From assembly GCA_007123455.1 (NCBI GenBank), contig SKKZ01000108.1, forward strand, positions 1 through 6,393: a DNA stretch of 6,393 nt, written 5' to 3'. This stretch comes from Coriobacteriia bacterium. Lineage in GTDB: Bacteria > Actinomycetota > Coriobacteriia > Anaerosomatales > SLCP01. The notes beneath the pieces were generated by a model. That model saw only the letters and a program-made list of their open reading frames with translations. It did no database searches and was not told where the DNA came from. The number at the start of each line of letters is the position of its first letter. Positions within the stretch are counted from its first letter, which is position 1. This document shows, in pieces, positions 1-6,393 of the stretch. Made by a program: the position numbers and the translations under genes.

Positions 1-2
1 CT

Positions 3-434
3 CTGGCGGCCAAGGTCGCATCAAGACTGCGTGCTAAAGGCCTGTGCGGCCGAACCGTCACACTCAAAGTGCGGTACGGTGACTTCTCTACACGGACGGT
101 CAGACGAACACTCCCCGCGGCGACGGATGGTCGAGAAGCGATACTGGAGACCGCCCTCGATCTGCTGGACAGTGTCTGGTCCCCAGGCGTCGGGATACGG
201 CTGCTCGGAGTCGGCACGAGCGGCTTCGAGGAGCGTGCCGTGCAGTTGGATCTGCTTGCCGGCCGTGCGTCGGAGGCGACCGAGCGACCGCAGCGCGATC
301 GCCTGGCGGCCAGTATAGATGCGGTTCGCAAACGTTTCGGTGAAGGGGCTGTACTTCTCGGACCCGGGCAGAGACAAGATACCGGCACGCCCGTGGAACG
401 TCTTGACGAACGAGAGGGAGACGATCTGATATGA
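3..434 (+). CDS. dinB: DNA polymerase IV (DinB, Y-family), C-terminal part; 5' end outside the window
   Basis: Y-family translesion polymerase, normally copying past damaged or mismatched bases on the chromosome. Only the last ~143 codons are present; the frame is open from the window's left edge, so the start and the palm catalytic residues are not visible. What is seen is the little-finger domain: LAAKVASRLRAKGL, then GRTVTLKVRYGDFSTRT, a RTLP turn, a helical stretch and RLLGVGTSGF. All of these are typical of DinB rather than ImuB. A beta-clamp-binding motif, QLDLL, is encoded at 243-257. It is followed by the common DinB segment SIDAVRKRFGEGAV and an acidic/polar tail of about 25 residues. 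The stop overlaps the next start as ATGA (431-434), so the two genes probably share a transcript and are coupled. Confident about DinB family; subtype moderately sure. Confidence 0.9.
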   Translation: MAAKVASRLRAKGLCGRTVTLKVRYGDFSTRTVRRTLPAATDGREAILETALDLLDSVWSPGVGIRLLGVGTSGFEERAVQLDLLAGRASEATERPQRDRLAASIDAVRKRFGEGAVLLGPGQRQDTGTPVERLDEREGDDLI

Positions 435-877
435 CAGCGGCTCGCTGGAAGAACGTCCTGTGCATCCCCCTCCTGCTCCTGTGCTTTGCAGTCTTCGCTC
501 CGGGATGCGCCAGTCGCGAGGCTGACGTTGAGGCGCCTCCGTCTATAAACCCTCCTGTCGTGGTCGATCAGCCGGGCATCTACGAGGCCCCCCGTGGTCG
601 CGTGCGCGTGGTGGGCATCTTCGACCGGATCGATCATGAGGGCGGTTCATGGGCGGTCGTCGGCGTTGCGCCCACCCAGGCGGCCGAGAGCCACGTCGTC
701 GCCATCTTGGTCGATCCAGAACAGCTTCGCATCGATCTGCCGGCACTCCGGGGACGGTACGTGGAGATTGTCGGCGTGCTGCGCGAGGACGCTCCCGCCG
801 GGACGCCCGGTCCCGAAGTCGAACCGCAGTCGATCATCGTGATCGTAGAAGACGATCCGGCGGACCCTATACCCTGA
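431..877 (+). CDS. Small predicted lipoprotein of unknown function, coupled to dinB
   Basis: 148-residue protein that I do not recognise as a named family. The N-terminus looks like a lipoprotein signal: a short basic start (Arg5, Lys7), a hydrophobic run from about residue 9 to 23, and FAPGC with Cys26 as the likely lipidated residue. The -3 residue is Ala rather than the preferred Leu, so the lipobox is imperfect. After a Pro-rich linker (residues ~34-54), residues ~55-140 alternate hydrophobic and polar in a beta-rich pattern. GRVRVVGIFDRI and GRYVEIVGVLRED could suit a small OB-like barrel, but that is only an impression. The mature protein would be anchored outside the membrane. The ATG overlaps the dinB stop; a weak purine-rich site (GAGGGAG, 414-420) lies 10 nt upstream. 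An exported lipoprotein in an operon with a DNA polymerase is odd, and no functional link is evident. Confidence 0.8.
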   Translation: MTAARWKNVLCIPLLLLCFAVFAPGCASREADVEAPPSINPPVVVDQPGIYEAPRGRVRVVGIFDRIDHEGGSWAVVGVAPTQAAESHVVAILVDPEQLRIDLPALRGRYVEIVGVLREDAPAGTPGPEVEPQSIIVIVEDDPADPIP

Positions 878-882
878 CACCA

Positions 883-887
<5 letters not shown>
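873..887. terminator. Short dyad spanning both convergent stop codons; possible weak bidirectional terminator
   Basis: CCTGA (873-877) and TCAGG (883-887) form a 5-bp inverted repeat with a 5-base loop. It contains the TGA of the lipoprotein gene (875-877) and the TGA of dnaE on the other strand (883-885). A second imperfectly placed stem, AGCAGG/CCTGCT (889-894 and 903-908), lies just inside the dnaE 3' end. Neither is followed by a T-run on either strand, so this is not a canonical intrinsic terminator. The convergent layout makes some transcription stop here likely. Confidence 0.3.
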
Positions 888-4239
<3,352 letters not shown>

Positions 4240-4250
4240 CGATCCTCCTA
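4240..4250 (-). promoter_or_regulatory. Ribosome binding site of dnaE2, overlapping the upstream stop codon
   Basis: On the minus strand TAGGAGG runs straight from the TAG stop of the 139-residue gene (4248-4250). AGGAGG (4244-4249) is followed by ATCG and the GTG at 4239. The 4-nt spacing is tight but usable. This site decides the dnaE2 start against the longer reading from 4275 and implies coupling: ribosomes ending the first gene sit on the site used for the second. Confidence 0.7.
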
Positions 4251-4667
4251 ATCCTGCATGCCGAGGAGGACCCACGCCCCTGTCAAGCGGTCAAACGCGA
4301 GGTCGTACGTACCGCCACTGGCAGCCACGATACGCCAGCAGTGCTGACTCACCCTGGACTCCGCATCCCACCAGGCGTGCTCGACCGTCCAGGTCTGCAC
4401 GATCGAGACGACATCGTAGAGGCATCCCCGCCACGCAAATGCCGCAGGTGAGCGGCTTGACGCGTCCCACGATACCGGCACCGGGTCTCCGATTCTGCGG
4501 CCCAGGGCTCCGTCACCCGGGCGCCGGAGCTCCGATGCGCGTACGAGCCAAGGAGTCGCGAGCAGATCGCGTACGACCGGACGGAGTCCTTCGGCAGAGT
4601 CGAACAGGTCCAGCGGAAGCCCGTCGGGAAGCGAACGATACTGTTTGATGGCGGCGTTGCGACCCAC
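4248..4667 (-). CDS. Small DUF6504-like protein leading the SOS-controlled dnaE2 operon
   Basis: 139-residue soluble protein with no signal peptide or membrane segment. The N-terminal ~70 residues are variable and basic/hydrophobic. The C-terminal half is a compact Trp-rich, beta-looking domain: FAWRGCLYDVVSI (77-89), W93, a WW pair (99-100), Arg105, WRIVA (111-115) and GGTYDLAFDRLTGAWVL (118-134), ending at MQD. The spacing WRG...YDV...W...WW...R...WRI...GG.YDL..D..TG.W matches my memory of DUF6504, a domain of unknown function in actinobacterial and other genomes; a profile search should confirm it. GTG start at 4667, with GGAAGG (4674-4679) 6 nt upstream. It is the first gene after the LexA-controlled promoter and lies 8 nt from dnaE2, so a role as accessory factor to the polymerase is a reasonable inference from context. 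No catalytic motif is visible. Confidence 0.82.
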   Translation of the reverse strand: MGRNAAIKQYRSLPDGLPLDLFDSAEGLRPVVRDLLATPWLVRASELRRPGDGALGRRIGDPVPVSWDASSRSPAAFAWRGCLYDVVSIVQTWTVEHAWWDAESRVSQHCWRIVAASGGTYDLAFDRLTGAWVLLGMQD

Positions 4668-4696
4668 GGGAGACCTTCCGACGTCGACGGGAGTCG

Positions 4697-4725
4697 AGCA
4701 TATCGAACGTATGTTCGATATGCAA
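4697..4725 (-). promoter_or_regulatory. Promoter of the DUF6504-like/dnaE2 operon
   Basis: Reading the minus strand, TTGCAT (4720-4725) is a good -35 and TATGCT (4697-4702) a good -10, with exactly 17 bp between. Initiation would fall near 4690, giving a leader of about 20-25 nt that carries the GGAAGG ribosome site before the GTG at 4667. The spacer is occupied by the LexA box, so bound repressor would block RNA polymerase directly. Confidence 0.75.
4699..4722. promoter_or_regulatory. LexA operator (SOS box)
   Basis: Core TCGAACGTATGTTCGA (4703-4718) matches the known Gram-positive/actinobacterial SOS box, CGAAC-N4-GTTCG. The symmetry runs further: 10-bp perfect arms, CATATCGAAC and GTTCGATATG, flank the 4-bp centre GTAT. 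It overlaps the -10, spacer and -35 of the operon promoter. This places the 139-residue gene and dnaE2 under DNA-damage control. No second match to GAAC-N4-GTTC was noticed elsewhere in the window; the upstream region of dinB is not included. Confidence 0.92.
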
Positions 4726-4775
4726 GATACATGCTCCCACCGACAGCAACGCCAAAATGCCCTATCCGGGGAGTC

Positions 4776-4796
4776 GGTCCCGGTCTCCCGGGAACC
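4776..4796. terminator. GC-rich hairpin downstream of dtxR; candidate terminator without a U-tract
   Basis: GGTCCCGG (4776-4783) pairs with CCGGGAACC (4788-4796), leaving one bulged A and a 4-base loop. It lies about 90 nt past the dtxR stop and 50 nt before the SOS promoter, a sensible place to insulate the two units. On the minus strand it is not directly followed by T residues (TTTT comes about 20 nt later), so it would be an atypical terminator. The flanking CCGGGGAG could form alternative pairings with CTCCCGG. The rest of the 4668-4883 gap shows no gene. Confidence 0.35.
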
Positions 4797-4883
4797 TCAA
4801 ATACGAGCAGCAGAGGCGCCGGCCGTCAGGAAAGAGACGTCGGGAGGCTGGCCCGTGATACGCAGACATCCATGAAGGTACCG

Positions 4884-5546
4884 TCAGACACGATCAGGAT
4901 CCGCGACCTCTACCAGTATCTGTTCCGCGACGTCACGACCGAGGGCGTAGGCGGTGCCATTCACCTCTATCAGCAACGGACCTTTGAACGGGGCTACCTC
5001 ACAGACACGGACCAGCGTGCCCGGATACATCCCGAGAGAGCCCAGATACGTCAACATCGCCTCGTCGTCTTCGGAGACCTGGACGATGCGCGAGGTCTGC
5101 CCGCTTCCGACGTCACAGAGCAGCACCCCCTCGACCGGGACGATCTCGCCACCGGCACTGGGTATCGGATGGCCGTGCGGGCACACTTCAGGGTTGTCGA
5201 GATACTCCTCAAGCGCCTCCATCACCCGGGGTGAGAGCGCGTGCTCGAGGCGGCAGGCATCCTCGTGGGCCTCCTCCCACGCAAGCCCGAGCACATCGAC
5301 AAGGAAACGCTCGGCGACCCGGTGGCGACGAACGATGTCGATGGCGAGCATCCGGCCCTCATCGGTCAGGACGACATCGCCAGCGTCTCTCGTAATGAGA
5401 CCGCGTGCCTCGAGCCTGCGGAGCGTGGCGGTCACCGTCGGCCCCGAGACACCGAGCGCCTCTGCGATCGGTGTCGGTCTGACGGTGCCTCGTTCGGAGA
5501 GTTTGTAGATGGTCTCGAGGTACTCTTCGAGGGTCGCGGTTGGCAT
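4884..5546 (-). CDS. DtxR/MntR-family metal-dependent transcriptional repressor with FeoA-like domain
   Basis: 220-residue cytoplasmic DNA-binding protein that senses Fe(II) or Mn(II) and represses metal-uptake genes. Residues 1-62 are the winged helix, with the recognition helix in VSGPTVTATLRRLEARGLI (33-51). Residues ~63-126 are the dimerisation and metal domain: RRHRVAERFL gives His75 and Glu79, HEDACRLEH gives His94, Cys98, Glu101 and His102, and the family signature NPEVCPHGHPIP follows. Residues ~145-215 are an SH3-like/FeoA domain. Length is normal for full DtxR-type proteins; short MntR lacks the third domain. Cys98 matches the DtxR/IdeR iron-type ligand, but the position of DtxR Met10 (Asp8 in MntR) is Glu8, so metal choice is unclear. 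ATG at 5546 has GGAGGTGA (5550-5557) just upstream. No uptake gene is adjacent; it appears to be a single-gene unit, possibly autoregulated through the dyad at 5593-5606. Confidence 0.93.
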   Translation of the reverse strand: MPTATLEEYLETIYKLSERGTVRPTPIAEALGVSGPTVTATLRRLEARGLITRDAGDVVLTDEGRMLAIDIVRRHRVAERFLVDVLGLAWEEAHEDACRLEHALSPRVMEALEEYLDNPEVCPHGHPIPSAGGEIVPVEGVLLCDVGSGQTSRIVQVSEDDEAMLTYLGSLGMYPGTLVRVCEVAPFKGPLLIEVNGTAYALGRDVAEQILVEVADPDRV

Positions 5547-5592
5547 CGCTCACCTCCATCGGTACAGCAAGATGCGGATGTTCTCCAGGGCC

Positions 5593-5606
5593 TTAGACTA
5601 CTCTAA
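5593..5606. promoter_or_regulatory. Candidate DtxR-family operator upstream of the repressor gene
   Basis: TTAGA (5593-5597) and TCTAA (5602-5606) are perfect inverted repeats around CTAC. The half-sites recall the TTAGG...CCTAA ends of known DtxR/IdeR boxes, but the site is shorter. It overlaps the candidate -10 of the dtxR promoter, about 50 nt before the start codon, which would fit autorepression. Tentative. Confidence 0.4.
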
Positions 5607-5623
5607 CGGGACCTCTGTCACAA
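5595..5623 (-). promoter_or_regulatory. Candidate promoter of the dtxR-family gene
   Basis: On the minus strand TTGTGA (5618-5623) and TAGTCT (5595-5600) are 17 bp apart. The -35 is fair and the -10 is weak. The distance to the ATG at 5546 leaves a short leader with a strong GGAGGTGA ribosome site. Confidence 0.35.
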
Positions 5624-5720
5624 CACGATGCACGGTCCTGTGCTTCGCTCATCCGTCAAAACGCATCCTGACCGCTCACACCGAAAAATGCTCCGCTGGC
5701 ACTTCCGAATCGTCCGTTAG

Positions 5721-5742
5721 TCACATACTTGCGAAGATGTGA
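5721..5742. repeat. 22-bp dyad / potential hairpin in the intergenic region
   Basis: TCACAT (5721-5726) and ATGTGA (5737-5742) are perfect inverted arms. As RNA the stem can continue with CTT/AAG around a GCG loop, with A5727 bulged. No T-run follows on either strand, so it does not look like a terminator. Its centre lies about 55 bp upstream of the predicted + strand start near 5787, a position where activators often bind. It could also be an operator of unknown type. Confidence 0.35.
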
Positions 5743-5751
5743 GAAACGCTC

Positions 5752-5780
5752 TTGACGGTCGTGACGGGCAGCTGTAACGT
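5752..5780 (+). promoter_or_regulatory. Candidate + strand promoter facing the candidate structured RNA
   Basis: TTGACG (5752-5757) is close to the -35 consensus, and TAACGT (5775-5780) fits the loose actinobacterial TANNNT -10, with exactly 17 bp between. Initiation would be near 5787, the first base of the 11-bp repeat arm that begins the candidate RNA. No recognised + strand gene lies downstream in the window. Confidence 0.4.
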
Positions 5781-5786
5781 TGCAGT

Positions 5787-5957
5787 TGTCCCGAGAAGTC
5801 GGACCTGGCGAACACCGAAAGGCTGTGTACCAGTAGCCGCCGGCGGAGGACCGTTAGAGTGGGTATGACGCGAGTTGTCCCGGTCGAGCGGCGATCCAAT
5901 GGAGGGAAACGGAAAGCAGCTGAGTACGGTATCACGCGGGCGAGGTTTCTCGGGACA
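5787..5957 (+). ncRNA. Candidate structured non-coding RNA, unclassified
   Basis: The stretch begins with TGTCCCGAGAA (5787-5797) and ends with its exact reverse complement, TTCTCGGGACA (5947-5957), which could close a molecule of about 171 nt. Inside are further complementary pairs: CUGG/CCAG (5805-5808 with 5830-5833) around an ACACC-GAAA-GG hairpin; GCCGC/GCGGC (5836-5840 with 5888-5892); and GACCG/CGGUC (5849-5853 with 5881-5885), nested in the previous one. The 3' arm is followed by the pyrimidine- and U-rich CTTTCTTATTCC. A plausible promoter ends 6 nt before the 5' arm. I looked for hallmarks of tmRNA, RNase P, SRP RNA and common riboswitches and found none. Size and paired ends would suit a 6S-like RNA, but the two halves are not extensively complementary. 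The minus strand is also possible. Hand-folded only. Confidence 0.3.
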
Positions 5958-5980
5958 CTTTCTTATTCCTCCCCCGTTCT

Positions 5981-5992
5981 CCGGGCGCCCGG
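5981..5992. terminator. 12-bp palindrome just after queD; weak terminator candidate
   Basis: CCGGGCGCCCGG is a perfect palindrome starting 1 nt past the queD stop codon on the minus strand. As RNA it could make a 4-bp stem with a 4-base loop, possibly in competition with CCCG/CGGG pairing to the run of G that follows on the minus strand. There is no T-run on that strand, so termination here is uncertain. Confidence 0.25.
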
Positions 5993-5993
5993 C

Positions 5994-6359
5994 CTATCCG
6001 CGATAGACGATCTTCGCGATGGGTGACTCCCACACTGCGACCTCGGAGACAGCGACCTCCTTGCCGACCACCCCGGTCAGCTCCTCGAAGACGACACGCG
6101 CAAGATTCTCGGCTGTGGGGTTGAGCGAGTCAAAGGGCGACACCTCGTTCAGGTACGCATGGTCGAACCGACCGAGCACGACGGCCAGATCCTCCTTCAA
6201 GCGCTTGAAGTCGTAGACGATGCCCACCTCGTCGAGGTGATCTCCTCTGACCGTTACCTCGACATCCCACGTGTGGCCGTGGAGTTCGCGGCACTCCCCC
6301 GGGTATCCGTGCAGGGCGTGCGCGGCGTCGAAGTGGCCCTTTACCGTGAGCTCGTACAC
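5994..6359 (-). CDS. queD: 6-carboxy-5,6,7,8-tetrahydropterin synthase (QueD/PTPS family)
   Basis: Converts 7,8-dihydroneopterin triphosphate to 6-carboxytetrahydropterin, the second step toward preQ0 and tRNA queuosine or other 7-deazaguanines. 121 residues, standard for bacterial QueD. Zinc-binding histidines are His14 (FDAAHAL), His27 and His29 (LHGHTW). Cys23, in ECRELHGH, is the expected catalytic cysteine that marks QueD among PTPS-like enzymes. Asp66-His67 (FDHAYLN) and Glu111 (VWESP) complete the family's active-site set, and NPTAENLA (80-87) is the usual signature. GTG start at 6359 has a consensus AAGGAGGT (6366-6373) 6 nt upstream. Upstream minus-strand bases to the window edge hold a TGA (6373-6375) inside this ribosome site, which could be the end of a preceding gene in an operon, but too little is visible to say which. 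Confidence 0.95.
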   Translation of the reverse strand: MYELTVKGHFDAAHALHGYPGECRELHGHTWDVEVTVRGDHLDEVGIVYDFKRLKEDLAVVLGRFDHAYLNEVSPFDSLNPTAENLARVVFEELTGVVGKEVAVSEVAVWESPIAKIVYRG

Positions 6360-6365
6360 CTGCCG

Positions 6366-6373
6366 ACCTCCTT
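6366..6373 (-). promoter_or_regulatory. Consensus ribosome binding site of queD
   Basis: AAGGAGGT on the minus strand, fully complementary to the 16S rRNA 3' tail, is 6 nt before GTG at 6359. It confirms the GTG start. Confidence 0.8.
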
Positions 6374-6393
6374 CAGAAGAGAGAGCCCTGACC

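Noticed and set aside
4240..4275. Longer dnaE2 reading starting at GTG 4275 (12 extra residues)
   Set aside because: That GTG lies inside the preceding gene and has no clear ribosome site. GTG 4239 has TAGGAGG directly upstream and gives the usual short N-terminus before the PHP motif.
4632..4650. CGAAC...GTTTG near the start of the 139-residue gene as a second SOS box
   Set aside because: The half-sites are 6 bp apart instead of 4 and the right half is degenerate; it lies within coding sequence.
5901..5930. Resemblance of GGAAAGCAGCTG to the SRP RNA apical loop
   Set aside because: The complementary 5' strand and the CC-GGAA-GG hairpin required for SRP RNA are absent.
5717..5935. 72-residue minus-strand open frame in the dtxR-queD gap
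   Set aside because: No ribosome site or motif, and composition unlike the real genes; it overlaps the candidate structured RNA.
5859..6026. 55-codon + strand reading (GTG 5859, with GGAGGA at 5845-5850) running into the queD 3' end
   Set aside because: The ribosome-site spacing is acceptable, so it cannot be excluded. However, codon choice is mixed, it has no motif, and its last ~30 bases are antisense to conserved queD codons. It is a competing explanation for the same DNA as the ncRNA candidate.
6373..6393. 3' end of another minus-strand gene upstream of queD (TGA at 6373-6375, preceded by codons for Val-Arg-Ala-Leu-Phe)
   Set aside because: Only about five codons are visible, and all three frames are open over so short a stretch; no identity can be supported.

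Overview
The window is GC-rich bacterial DNA, roughly two thirds G+C by eye. It has frequent GTG starts, purine-rich Shine-Dalgarno sites and an SOS operator of the Gram-positive type (TCGAAC-N4-GTTCGA). Together with a DtxR-type metal regulator and a DnaE2-like polymerase, this points to an Actinomycetota genome, perhaps a Coriobacteriia-like or uncultured lineage. The taxonomic call is inference; no marker gene fixes it.

Layout, left to right. (1) Bases 3-434, + strand: the 3' end of a dinB-type gene (DNA polymerase IV), cut by the window edge. (2) Bases 431-877, +: a small predicted lipoprotein of unknown function, overlapping dinB by ATGA. (3) Bases 883-4239, -: a complete C-family polymerase of the error-prone DnaE2-like group, convergent with the lipoprotein gene with only 5 bp between the two stop codons. 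(4) Bases 4248-4667, -: a 139-residue protein with a Trp-rich C-terminal domain resembling DUF6504, first gene of the operon that ends in dnaE. (5) Bases 4668-4883: intergenic, with a promoter whose 17-bp spacer lies inside a near-perfect LexA box, and a GC-rich hairpin behind the next gene. (6) Bases 4884-5546, -: a DtxR/MntR-family metal-dependent repressor with a C-terminal FeoA/SH3-like domain. (7) Bases 5547-5993: about 450 bp with no convincing protein gene. It holds a candidate dtxR promoter with an overlapping dyad, a 22-bp dyad, a possible + strand promoter and, starting where that promoter would initiate, a roughly 171-nt stretch whose ends are 11-bp reverse complements, which is a candidate structured RNA. 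(8) Bases 5994-6359, -: queD (6-carboxytetrahydropterin synthase, queuosine/7-deazaguanine pathway).

The main theme is DNA-damage tolerance. A Y-family polymerase and a C-family translesion polymerase face each other. The C-family operon carries a clear SOS operator, but the window has no ImuA or ImuB, the usual partners of DnaE2. Instead a small uncharacterised protein leads the operon and is probably translationally coupled to dnaE. The DtxR repressor and QueD are separate units and show no obvious link to the repair genes.
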